Shown piece after piece: positions 44,222 to 52,567 of a DNA stretch of 64,000 bases. Within the stretch, counting starts at the first letter, position 1. Each line of letters begins with the position of its first letter. The position numbers and the translations under genes are program-made. Below the pieces are notes generated by a model that did not search any database, was not told where the DNA came from, and saw nothing but the letters and a program-made list of their open reading frames with translations. This DNA comes from Dyella sp. 2HG41-7. Its GTDB lineage: Bacteria > Pseudomonadota > Gammaproteobacteria > Xanthomonadales > Rhodanobacteraceae. The DNA lies in the NCBI RefSeq assembly GCF_021390675.1, contig NZ_JAJEJV010000004.1, forward strand, positions 3,658,001 to 3,722,000, written 5' to 3'.

Positions 44222-45136
44222 ATGGGCGTCAAGCGCAAGTTGGCATTCTGGCTGCGACCGCGCGTCGTCACGATCGGCGGACGTCCGTTCGTTTCCGAAG
44301 GGCTGAACGAGCGTCTCTGGGACGACTTCTACCACCGCGCGCTTACCATCAGTTGGCCGGCCTTTTTCGGCGTGGCGGTGAGCGTGTTCCTGATGTTCAA
44401 CGCCGTGTTCGCGATGGTCTACCAGATCGATCCCACCGGCATCGCCAACCAATATCCGAAGGGCTTGGCCGGCGCGTTTTTCTTCAGCGTGGAAACGCTC
44501 GCGACCGTGGGTTACGGCGACATGCATCCGGCGTCGGTGTACACCCATGTGGTGGCGACGGTGGAAATCATCGTCGGCATGGGCAATATCGCCGTGTTCA
44601 CCGGTTTGATCTTCGCGCGCTTTTCGCGGCCGCAAGCGAAGATTCTGTTCGGCAAACATCCCATCGTACGCATGATCGACGGCAAGCAAACGCTGATGAT
44701 GCGCGCGGCCAATATGCGCCAGAACCTTATCGCGCAGGCCTCCGCGCAATTGCATCTGCTGCGCTTGTATACCTCGCCCGAAGGTTTTCAGATTCGCCGC
44801 ATCGAAGATTTAAAACTGGTGCGCAACGAGCACCCCGTCTTCGTGCTGAGCTGGAGCCTGATGCACGTCATCGACGAAACCAGCCCGCTGTTCAACGAAA
44901 CACCCGAGAGTCTTGAAGGAAGCGAAACCTCGCTGCTGCTCACCATCGAAGGGATGGACGAAACCACTTCGCAATCGATGATGGCGCGCACGCAGTGGAG
45001 CATCAAAGAAGTGCGCTGGAATCACCGTTATGTCGATCTAGTGCGCCGGAACGAAAACGGTGTAAATGTGATCGACTACAGCATCTTCGACGATGTATTG
45101 CCGTTGGATGAGGAAGAGGAAAAGCCGGTGACTTGA
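44222..45136 (+). CDS. Inward-rectifier potassium channel (KirBac type)
   Basis: 304 residues. A slide helix precedes TM1 (about 42-65), pore helix with filter ETLATVGYGDMHP, TM2 (about 115-140), and a C-terminal immunoglobulin-like cytoplasmic domain (LRLYTSPEGFQIRRIEDL ... VFVLSWSLMHVIDETSPLF) of Kir channels. It passes K+ and is gated by lipid or ligand in known KirBac proteins. GAG site precedes the ATG at 44222. Divergent from the HAD gene. Confidence 0.93.
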   Translation: MGVKRKLAFWLRPRVVTIGGRPFVSEGLNERLWDDFYHRALTISWPAFFGVAVSVFLMFNAVFAMVYQIDPTGIANQYPKGLAGAFFFSVETLATVGYGDMHPASVYTHVVATVEIIVGMGNIAVFTGLIFARFSRPQAKILFGKHPIVRMIDGKQTLMMRAANMRQNLIAQASAQLHLLRLYTSPEGFQIRRIEDLKLVRNEHPVFVLSWSLMHVIDETSPLFNETPESLEGSETSLLLTIEGMDETTSQSMMARTQWSIKEVRWNHRYVDLVRRNENGVNVIDYSIFDDVLPLDEEEEKPVT

Positions 45137-45146
45137 GCTGCTCTTG

Positions 45147-45328
45147 CTCCCTCTCCCCTTTGGGACGCGGGGAGTGGCCATGGATGGCCGCGCTTTGAGG
45201 AGCGAGGAAGAGGGCTGGGGCGAAGGGTCAACCTCGACTGATATTTCTTTCATCAAAGAATGTTCGGTTGAGGTTTCCCGCAAGCCCGACCCCTCACCCT
45301 AACCCTCTCCCCGAAGGGGAGAGGGAAC
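45147..45328. repeat. Diverged inverted pair of CTCTCCCC hairpins
   Basis: Left arm CTCCCTCTCCCCTTTGGGACGCGGGGAG (45147-45174 region); right arm ends with CCCTCTCCCCGAAGGGGAGAGGG (45303-45325). The same plan as the pairs at 32 and 43 kb but with more mismatch. Occupies most of the gap between the convergent channel and YCII genes, likely serving as 3' structure. Confidence 0.6.
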
Positions 45329-45339
45329 TAAAAGCAACG

Positions 45340-45714
45340 TCACGCGCCCACGCGCCGACGCTCCGCATCGATATCCCGCACCGGACGCACCTCGATGCAC
45401 CCCGTCGCCGCCCACGGAAACGACTGTGCGATACGAACGGCCTCATCGATATTCGCCGCTTCGATCAGATTGAAGCCGCCCAGGTATTCCCGCGCCTCCG
45501 CAAACGGCCCGTCGACCACCGTGGTGCGGTTGTTGCGCACGCGCACGGTCTTGGTTTTGGCGGGCGGCTCCAACTGCATGGAGTCCAGCAAATGCCCTTC
45601 CGCACGCAATTCGTCGGCGTGCTTGAAGCAGCCGTTCATCATCGTGTCGTACTGGCCGGCCGGCAGGGCGTCCAGCAGGGTGTCGTCGTTGTAGATCATC
45701 ACCAGAAATTTCAT
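45340..45714 (-). CDS. YCII/DGPF-domain protein
   Basis: 124 residues from MKFLVMIYNDDTLLD. The DGPF motif is in TTVVDGPFAEAREYLGGFNLIEA, and the end (TGCIEVRPVRDID) matches the YCII-related dimeric ferredoxin-like fold. In many genomes such genes neighbour ECF sigma factors; none is seen here. The MITE-like element begins 57 bp upstream, in its promoter region. Confidence 0.9.
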   Translation of the reverse strand: MKFLVMIYNDDTLLDALPAGQYDTMMNGCFKHADELRAEGHLLDSMQLEPPAKTKTVRVRNNRTTVVDGPFAEAREYLGGFNLIEAANIDEAVRIAQSFPWAATGCIEVRPVRDIDAERRRVGA

Positions 45715-45771
45715 GGCATTCCCAAGCGAGTGGCGGAAAGGTCGCTGACAACCGGCGCAGCGTAGACTGGG

Positions 45772-46042
45772 TAAGGATGCTCTGACCCATTCTACGTAGG
45801 CGTCACCGGCTTGTCCGTTTGCAGGCCACAGGACCATCGGTGAAGGCAGACTGGCTGTCTGTCGAGACGATGGGCCGAAGGCATGCAAACGGACAAGCCG
45901 GCCCGAAGGGTGATGTCCAGAGGGCTCGCAGGCTGCGCCGCGTGGCTTGAACAGACGGCCAGTCTGCCCTGCGCCACGCAACACACCCTGCGAGCCCTCT
46001 GGACATCATGCCGCCTACGTAGAATGGGTCAGAGCATCCTTA
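45772..46042. mobile_element. 271-bp MITE-like element with perfect 31-bp terminal inverted repeats
   Basis: The termini at 45772-45802 and 46012-46042 are exact inverted copies, beginning TAAGGATGCTCTGACCCATT. The outermost TA at both ends may be a TA target duplication, as left by IS630/Tc1-type transposases. Inside, 45806-45823 pairs with 45884-45901 (18 bp, perfect) and 45912-45932 pairs with 45987-46007 (21 bp, perfect), and the two internal hairpins share a related inner segment. The whole can fold as a three-way junction. No coding frame is convincing. Probably non-autonomous and multi-copy; its transposase is not in this window. Confidence 0.8.
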
Positions 46043-46190
46043 GGCCGAGGTCCATAGACCGGAAGCCAGGGCATTTGAGCGGCCTCGCGGCTCACCGTTC
46101 GAGACGCGTTCGACGTCCCTGTCTTATAGTTCGCATGTTTACCCCTGGAAAAGGGCGGAATCCCGCCTCTACCGCCTTCGAGAAACCTGA

Positions 46191-46490
46191 ATGGGAATGC
46201 TCAACAACGCCTGGCTGGTGCTGGGATTGATCGGCCAGACCGTGTTTTCCGGCCGGTTTCTGCTGCAGTGGATCTACAGCGAATACAAGCGGCGCAGCGT
46301 GATGCCCATGGCGTTTTGGTACGCCAGCGTCATCGGCGCGGTGCTGCTGCTTTGCTACGCCTGCTACAAGAAAGACCCGGTGTTTATCGTGGGCCAGGTC
46401 GGCGGCCTGTTGATCTACCTGCGCAATCTGCAGCTGCATCGCCGAGTAAAAAAAGAACCGGTGACCGACGCGTCGGGGCTCGCCTCGTGA
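46191..46490 (+). CDS. Lipid A biosynthesis N-terminal (LABN) domain membrane protein, first copy
   Basis: 99 residues, three hydrophobic segments. The pattern GQTVFSGRFLLQWIYSEY, then PMAFWYASVIGAVLLLCYA and VFIVGQVGGLLIYLRNL is the LABN domain, a small PQ-loop-like (SemiSWEET-type) fold. A second copy follows 49 bp downstream. LABN proteins often accompany a lipid-linked sugar transferase; none is adjacent. Possibly involved in lipid or sugar flipping; that is inference. Confidence 0.85.
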   Translation: MGMLNNAWLVLGLIGQTVFSGRFLLQWIYSEYKRRSVMPMAFWYASVIGAVLLLCYACYKKDPVFIVGQVGGLLIYLRNLQLHRRVKKEPVTDASGLAS

Positions 46491-46539
46491 CTATTCGTCC
46501 CTGTTTTGCCGCCCCGCTGCCGATTTCCTGGAGAACGAC

Positions 46540-46815
46540 GTGTCGCTAAGCACCCAAACCTTGTGGGTCGGCGCTGGACTGATCGGTCAGATCATCTTCG
46601 GCGCGCGCTTTATGGTGCAGTGGCTGTATAGCGAATCGCGCGGCCAGAGCCTGATTCCGCCGATGTTCTGGTATCTCAGCGTGGCCGGCGGCGTGATCTT
46701 GTTGAGCTACGCCATCCATCAGCGCGAAGCGGTTTTCATTATCGGCGAAGCGGTGACCTTGGCCATTTTTCTGCGCAACCTCGTTATGCTGCGGAAAGAA
46801 CCCGATTCGGACTGA
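46540..46815 (+). CDS. LABN-domain membrane protein, second copy
   Basis: 91 residues from a GTG that follows CCTGGAGA. The same three-helix pattern: GQIIFGARFMVQWLYSES, IPPMFWYLSVAGGVILLSYA, AVFIIGEAVTLAIFLRNLVML. About half the residues match the first copy by eye. As SemiSWEET-like folds act as dimers, the pair may form a heterodimer. Followed by the GH89 gene 93 bp on. Confidence 0.85.
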   Translation: MSLSTQTLWVGAGLIGQIIFGARFMVQWLYSESRGQSLIPPMFWYLSVAGGVILLSYAIHQREAVFIIGEAVTLAIFLRNLVMLRKEPDSD

Positions 46816-46908
46816 GCGTCAGCAAGCGCATTTGCGCCTTAGATTTGCTGGAGCTCCAAGCAGGAAGCACGCCCGAACGCCCCCGTACCGCTCATCGTGC
46901 CTTCCGCC

Positions 46909-49185
46909 ATGCGTAAACGTTTCTTCCGGTTTTGGTGTGCCGCTGTCGTCCTGACGTTTGCTAGCGCGGGCATCCACGCGCAAGCAGCGCCGGCCACCGC
47001 CTTCAACACACAACCCGAACAAGCCGTGCTGACGCGCTTGCTGCCGCACCAGGCGTCGCAGTTCGAACTCGGCACGATGATCTCGCCCAACGGTCACGAA
47101 CGTTTTCGCATTTCGAGCGACAACGGCCGCATCAAGGTGGAAGGCAGCACGCCGAGCGCATTGCTGTTTGGCGTGAACTGGTATTTGAAATATGTCGCGC
47201 ACGTGCAGATCTCGCCCAATGGCGATCGCGTCGGCGCTGCCGCCTTCCCCTTGCCCACCGCGGTGATCGAAAAGGAAACGCCGTACACCTATCGCTACGC
47301 GTTGAACGAAAACGTCGACGGCTACACCTCGCCGTATTGGGATTGGGCGCGCTGGGAGCGCGAAATCGACGTACTGGCGCTGTCGGGCGTCAACGCGATG
47401 ATGATCGAACGCGGCACCGATTTCGTGCTTTACCAAACCTTCCGCGATTTCGGCTATGCCGATGGCGACATCCGCAACTGGATCACGCAACCCGCACATC
47501 AGAACTGGCAGTTGATGGGCAATTTGTGCTGCTTCGACGGGCCGATCAGCAGCGTGCTGATGCAAAAGCGCGTCACATCTGCGCAGAGGATCATCGCGCG
47601 CCTTCGGGAGCTCGGCATCACACCCGTTCTGCCCGGTTTCTACGGCGTGGTGCCGGCGGATTTCCAAACACGATTCCCGAAATCGCATGTGGTGCCGCAA
47701 GGCGAATGGGCCGGATTCACGCGTCCCGGCTGGCTCGATCCGCGCGATCCGATGTTCGCAAAACTGGCCGCCGCGTTTTATCGCCATCAACGCGAGTTGT
47801 ACGGCGATAGCACTATCTACGACATGGAAGTATTCCAGGAAGGCGGCGACTCCGGCGACGTGCCCGTACCGGAAGCGGCGCGCGATGTGCAAAACGCGCT
47901 GCTCGCCGCGCATCCCGGCGCGCGATGGATGATGCTGGCCTGGCAAGGCAATCCTCGGCAGGATCTGCTTTCGGGCGTGGATCGCAATCATCTTCTGATT
48001 ATCGATATCGATCACGACCACGTGCCGCGCGACGACCGCCAGAAAGATTTTCAGAACGCGCCATTCCTGTTCGGCGGCATTTGGGAATTCGGCGGACGCA
48101 CCACGCTGGGCGCCAACACGCAGAACATCACCGAGCGACTGCAACGCCTGGGTCGCACCAACGGCAATATGATCGGCACGGCGCTGTTTACCGAAGGCAT
48201 GAACACCAATCCGTTCGCCTTCGATCTGTTCACCGAAATGGCGTGGCGCAGCGAGCCTATCGATATCGCCGCATGGACAGCGGATTATGTGCAACGCCGC
48301 TATGGAGCTGCCGATCCGCATGCGCTGGCGGCGTGGAATGTGTTGTTGCATACCGCATACGATCTGCACATCACCGATGTGCCGTTCAACAGCGAGCGCG
48401 ACGCCGCGCAGGAATCCTTGTTCGACGCGCAGCCCAGCCTGACCGTCAATCGCGCGTCGAATTGGTCGCCTGAGGCGTTGCGCTACAGCGGCGATGTGTT
48501 CAAGCAAGCCCTGCCCGCTATGTTGCAGGTCGCGCCGGAACTGCGCGTGAGCGAAACCTATCAATACGATCTGGTGGATATCGCGCGCCAAACACTGGCC
48601 AACGAAAGCCGCATGCTGTTGCCACAGATCAAGGCCGCGTACGACGCCAAAAACGAATCGCGCTTGCACACGCTGACGCAGCGCTGGTTGCAATTTATGG
48701 ACCTGCAAGATCAGGTGCTGGCGACCAACCGCTACTTTCTTGTCGGCAACTGGTTGAACCAGGTGCAACCGTGGGCATCGACGCCCAATGAACTAGTACG
48801 CCTGAATTACGACGTGCGCTCCCTGCTCACCACGTGGGGCGATCGCAAAGCGAGCGAAGGCGCGAGCCTGCACGACTACGGCAACAAGGATTGGGCGGGC
48901 CTCACGCGCGACTACTATCGCCTGCGCTGGCAAACCTACTTTCAGTCGCTCGACGAATCGCTGCGTTCCGGCGCGCCACCCAAGACCATCGACTGGTTTG
49001 CGATGGGCGACGCCTGGAACCACGGCGCGCAACGCTACACCGATCAACCGGTCGGCGATGCCTATCAGGCCGCGACGCGTGTCGCCGATGCGTTACAAAT
49101 GACCAGCACCAGCTACACCGTTCGCGACGCTTCCACCGGCGACACGTTGGATGCGCGCCAGGCCGGCACGAAAACAGCGGACTGA
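46909..49185 (+). CDS. Alpha-N-acetylglucosaminidase, GH89 family
   Basis: 758 residues with a signal peptide (MRKRFFRFWCAAVVLTFASAGIHA). The N-terminal alpha/beta domain is followed by the TIM barrel with NENVDGYTSPYWDWARWEREID, RGTDFVLYQTFRDFGY, WAGFTRPGWLDPRDP, YDMEVFQEGGDSGDVP (probable acid/base Glu) and FTEGMNTNPFAFDLFTEMAWR (probable nucleophile region). A long helical C-terminal domain follows. GH89 removes terminal alpha-GlcNAc, as in mucin-type or heparan glycans. The last 73 bases overlap the 3' end of the convergent permease gene. Confidence 0.93.
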   Translation: MRKRFFRFWCAAVVLTFASAGIHAQAAPATAFNTQPEQAVLTRLLPHQASQFELGTMISPNGHERFRISSDNGRIKVEGSTPSALLFGVNWYLKYVAHVQISPNGDRVGAAAFPLPTAVIEKETPYTYRYALNENVDGYTSPYWDWARWEREIDVLALSGVNAMMIERGTDFVLYQTFRDFGYADGDIRNWITQPAHQNWQLMGNLCCFDGPISSVLMQKRVTSAQRIIARLRELGITPVLPGFYGVVPADFQTRFPKSHVVPQGEWAGFTRPGWLDPRDPMFAKLAAAFYRHQRELYGDSTIYDMEVFQEGGDSGDVPVPEAARDVQNALLAAHPGARWMMLAWQGNPRQDLLSGVDRNHLLIIDIDHDHVPRDDRQKDFQNAPFLFGGIWEFGGRTTLGANTQNITERLQRLGRTNGNMIGTALFTEGMNTNPFAFDLFTEMAWRSEPIDIAAWTADYVQRRYGAADPHALAAWNVLLHTAYDLHITDVPFNSERDAAQESLFDAQPSLTVNRASNWSPEALRYSGDVFKQALPAMLQVAPELRVSETYQYDLVDIARQTLANESRMLLPQIKAAYDAKNESRLHTLTQRWLQFMDLQDQVLATNRYFLVGNWLNQVQPWASTPNELVRLNYDVRSLLTTWGDRKASEGASLHDYGNKDWAGLTRDYYRLRWQTYFQSLDESLRSGAPPKTIDWFAMGDAWNHGAQRYTDQPVGDAYQAATRVADALQMTSTSYTVRDASTGDTLDARQAGTKTAD

Positions 49186-50339
49186 CCGAGCAACACCACC
49201 GCGACGACGCCGACGACCAGATACGCAATCGACAACCTCTGCATTTCGAAGCGATCGATCAGCAACACATTGAGCAACACCGTCAGCACGGCGCCGAGCA
49301 TCACGCCGCCCGTGCTGATCAACAGGTTTTCGGTGCAAAAGTAGCTGAGAATGTCGCCCTTCGTCGCGCCCAACGCCCGGCGCACGCCGATATGCTTGCG
49401 CCGCTGGCTCACCCAGAAACTGGTCAGGCCGACGATGCCCGCAGCCGTCGTCGCCAACAGCACCGCGCAAATCACGCCCATCAAGATCGCAATACCGCGA
49501 TCGCTTCGATAAGCGATGGTGCGAATCTGGCCGTACGTCATCACATCTTTCGGACCGATCACGCGCTGCGGATTCGCCGCGATAAGCGCCTGCGACGCCG
49601 CCTGCACGACGCTTGCCATCGCACCGGGCTGCACGTGCACCATGTAGGTCGTCGTGCTTGCGAGCAGGCGAAATGGCACAAGCGTGGAGCGTTCGACCCA
49701 GGCTTCGGAAAAACTGCCGATCCAGGTTTGCATACGCTCCACAACGCCGATGATGATGCTGGGCGGCGCACTGCCGACGCATATTTGCTGCCCGACCGCG
49801 TTGCCGCCCGGAAACAATTTGTCCGCCAACGCCCGGGTGACGATGATCGTGCGCGGCGTCAACACATCGCGTGCGCCCATGTCGCCGATCTCGTCCGCAC
49901 GAAAATTGCGCCCGGCGACGAGTTTCAGGCCGAGCGTCGCCAGCGTGTGCTCGTCGGCAAAATAAATGCCTGTCGGCGACGTCGCGCTTTTCTGATCCAT
50001 CGTATAGCGCACGCCTTTGGACCAACCGCCGTTGCCGAGCGGATAGGCATTGGTGGCGTAGACATCGCCGACGCCGGGCAGGCGACGCAAGGTTTGCAGA
50101 TCGGACGCCATCAGCGCCTGCAGCTGCGCCGGCGCCTGTTGGCCGATCCATTGATTCTGGATCACCAGCACATTCGCTTCGTCGACGCCGCTGGGTCGCG
50201 ACAGACGCACCACGCGTTGATGGATGATAAATAGCGCATTGCACACGATCGCCAGCGTCAGCGCGATCTGCAGCACGATCAACGCGGTGCCGGCTTTGTG
50301 ATGCCACAGCGCGGACAAAATGGGCCTTATTTGCATCAC
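49113..50339 (-). CDS. FtsX/MacB-type ABC transporter permease, second of pair
   Basis: 408 residues. An N-terminal helix (about 18-38), a periplasmic MacB_PCD domain of about 220 residues, then three C-terminal helices with SQRRKHIGVRRALGATKGDILSYF, the FtsX coupling region, and the PAWRASNVSPVEASR end. It starts 7 bp after its partner. The 3' end overlaps the GH89 gene tail on the other strand. No ABC ATPase is seen near. Confidence 0.9.
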   Translation of the reverse strand: MMQIRPILSALWHHKAGTALIVLQIALTLAIVCNALFIIHQRVVRLSRPSGVDEANVLVIQNQWIGQQAPAQLQALMASDLQTLRRLPGVGDVYATNAYPLGNGGWSKGVRYTMDQKSATSPTGIYFADEHTLATLGLKLVAGRNFRADEIGDMGARDVLTPRTIIVTRALADKLFPGGNAVGQQICVGSAPPSIIIGVVERMQTWIGSFSEAWVERSTLVPFRLLASTTTYMVHVQPGAMASVVQAASQALIAANPQRVIGPKDVMTYGQIRTIAYRSDRGIAILMGVICAVLLATTAAGIVGLTSFWVSQRRKHIGVRRALGATKGDILSYFCTENLLISTGGVMLGAVLTVLLNVLLIDRFEMQRLSIAYLVVGVVAVVLLGQSAVFVPAWRASNVSPVEASRTV

Positions 50340-50346
50340 GCTCGCC

Positions 50347-51666
50347 TCACTGCGATTTCAGCTGCCACGACGGCTGCACGTGCGCCGCCCGCCACGCGGG
50401 ATACAAGCCCGCAATCACCGTCGCCACCACCGCCAACGACACGGTCACGCCAATCAGGCCGACAGTGAGATGCGCCAGCTTGGCGATGTCCGGCTCGAAC
50501 AAAAGATCCGTGCCGCGCATGCCCAAGGCCGTCAACAGCAAGCCCAGCAATCCACCCGATATACCGATCACGGTCGCCTCGGCGACAAACTGCCGATAGA
50601 TTTCGCCACGCGATGCGCCCAAGGCGCGGCGCACGCCGATCTCGCCCGCGCGCCGCATGATTTTCGCCAGCAGCAATCCCACGGTATTGACCAGGCACAC
50701 CAGCAGAAAACCGCCCGCCACCAACAGCGATACCGTGGTTTCTGGCGGCGCCACGCCTTCGTGGTCTAGCCAATCCATCAGATTGAACAAGCGCACGTTG
50801 CTCGCCCAATGAAACCGGCCGTGCCGCTGCTGATCCGCGGCGTAGCCACCCAGAAATTGCTGGTAACGCAACGCAGCCGCTGCATTGGGCAATTCCAGCC
50901 ACATCGACACCCACACGCATTCCGATTGCAGCCAGCCGTTCCAGCCCGGCGATAGCGCTTTGAGCGAACCGGCGCAGTTATTGTTGCCGTTGCTGCCGAT
51001 TTGCAAATCGATGGCGCGCGTAAACGGCACGTAGTAATCCGGCGCGTCGCCGAAGCTGTATCCGTTGTTGACGTCGTAGAAACGCGGCTGCGGATTCCAA
51101 TGATCGACGACGCCGACGATGCGATAGTCGTGCCCGTCCACGTCGAGCGTGCGACCGACGCTGTTCGCGCCGCCGAACAGCGCGCGATTGAGTTGGTCGC
51201 TGATCACGATCACGCCGGCATGGCGCTGATCGTCGCCATCGTTCCAAGCGCTGCCGTATTCGAAAGGCGTCTCGAACATCGGAAAGAAATCCGCATACGC
51301 TGCATAACCGTTTGCCGCGAACGGACGATGCGATCCGTCTTGCGGCACCACCGTGCCGACGATCGGATAGATGGCCGTTTGTCGTGTGGCAACGTGCGCC
51401 TGCATCAAGGCCATGGCGTCGGTATACGTCAGCGCATCGGGCAAGTTGTTGCGCGTCGAGCCGTTTTGCGGACCCCGATTGTCGATCTGCGGCACGAACA
51501 GTTGCGCCGATTTGTCCGGCAACGGATTGCCGGATACGGCGCGAAACACAGCATATGTCGTCATCGACGCGGCCACGCCGACACCCATGATGATCACCAT
51601 CAATGCCGTCAAACCCGGGCTGCGCCGAAAGCTGTGCAGCGCCAGCAGTAAGTAATAGCCGAACAT
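50347..51666 (-). CDS. FtsX/MacB-type ABC transporter permease, first of pair
   Basis: 439 residues; helix near 18-40, periplasmic MacB_PCD domain of about 260 residues with several Cys and Trp, then three helices with MRRAGEIGVRRALGASRGEIYRQF and the usual PAWRAAHVQPSWQLKSQ end. Such pairs usually work with a LolD/MacB-like ATPase, to move peptides or antimicrobials out. Regulated probably by the upstream LytTR system, 148 bp away on the same strand. Confidence 0.9.
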   Translation of the reverse strand: MFGYYLLLALHSFRRSPGLTALMVIIMGVGVAASMTTYAVFRAVSGNPLPDKSAQLFVPQIDNRGPQNGSTRNNLPDALTYTDAMALMQAHVATRQTAIYPIVGTVVPQDGSHRPFAANGYAAYADFFPMFETPFEYGSAWNDGDDQRHAGVIVISDQLNRALFGGANSVGRTLDVDGHDYRIVGVVDHWNPQPRFYDVNNGYSFGDAPDYYVPFTRAIDLQIGSNGNNNCAGSLKALSPGWNGWLQSECVWVSMWLELPNAAAALRYQQFLGGYAADQQRHGRFHWASNVRLFNLMDWLDHEGVAPPETTVSLLVAGGFLLVCLVNTVGLLLAKIMRRAGEIGVRRALGASRGEIYRQFVAEATVIGISGGLLGLLLTALGMRGTDLLFEPDIAKLAHLTVGLIGVTVSLAVVATVIAGLYPAWRAAHVQPSWQLKSQ

Positions 51667-51814
51667 CCGTCGTTCGCTCCTCGATAGACCGTGCGCCTTG
51701 GAGGGCGTGATTCGGCCGCAGCCGTTACCTTCGGGCGACGTCGGACATGGAGCACGTTATTTGTGACGATCGGTCGCGCCTTGGGGCGAGCGGTCGATGG
51801 ATCGCGGCAAGCGG

Positions 51815-52567
51815 TCAGCGAATGCCGAGCGCGAGCCGCGCCGCATTGCGGAATCGGCGGCTCAAATCCAGGCGCGTGCCGTCGTGCAACACCACTTCGG
51901 CATGTCCTTGAAACAGTGTGTGCACTTCGCGAATGCGATTCATATTGACCACGATGCTGCGGTGAATGCGCAGAAAGTGATTCGGGTCCAGCGTCTCGCA
52001 CAAATGGCGCAGCGTTTCGCGATGCAGATACGAATGACTACCCACATGAATGCGCACATAGTTGTCGTCCGCGCGTACCCAGTCGATATCCGCCACCGGA
52101 ATCACCACGCTGCGCTCGTCGGTCTGCACGCTGATGCGCTTGATATAGTGACCGTTGCCATCCGCCGACGCCGGCCGACGGTCGCGCTGCAATCCGTGCC
52201 AATGTTTTTTGACGCGATCCATCGCTTGATCGAAACGTGCTTGGTCGATCGGCTTCAGCACATAGTCGATGGCGTTGACGTCGAACGCTTCCAGCGCGTG
52301 ATTGGCGAATGCCGTCGTGAAAACGACCAAGGGCAAGTCGGTGGCGTCGTGGTCGCGCAGCAGGGTGAAACCGTCGCCGCCGGGCATCTGGATATCCAGA
52401 AACAACAGATCCGGCGACAAGGCGGCGATAGCCTGCGCCGCTTCCTGCACGTTGCCGCACTCCCCCACCACGTCGACATCCGCATGCGTGGCCAACGCTT
52501 GACGCAACGCTACGCGCGCAAGCATTTCGTCGTCGACCAGCAAGGCGCGTAGGCGCGCTATCGTCAC
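51815..52567 (-). CDS. LytTR-type response regulator
   Basis: 250 residues. Receiver domain (about 5-120) with DDE acidic residues, Asp in LLFLDIQMPGGDG and Lys in DYVLKPIDQ; LytTR DNA-binding domain from about 145 (VQTDERSVVIPVADIDWVRADDNYVRIHV, then HFLRIHRSIVVNMNRI). The GTG start overlaps the kinase stop as GTGA. LytTR regulators bind direct repeats. Likely controls the downstream permease genes. Confidence 0.93.
   Translation of the reverse strand: MTIARLRALLVDDEMLARVALRQALATHADVDVVGECGNVQEAAQAIAALSPDLLFLDIQMPGGDGFTLLRDHDATDLPLVVFTTAFANHALEAFDVNAIDYVLKPIDQARFDQAMDRVKKHWHGLQRDRRPASADGNGHYIKRISVQTDERSVVIPVADIDWVRADDNYVRIHVGSHSYLHRETLRHLCETLDPNHFLRIHRSIVVNMNRIREVHTLFQGHAEVVLHDGTRLDLSRRFRNAARLALGIR

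Noticed and set aside
45883-46230. Open frames inside the MITE-like element.
   Set aside because: They follow the inverted repeats, read in both directions alike, and lack start signals; such frames are often annotated as hypothetical proteins by mistake.
46819-48768. A 649-codon open frame on the minus strand inside the GH89 gene.
   Set aside because: Antisense shadow of a well-supported GH89 coding region.
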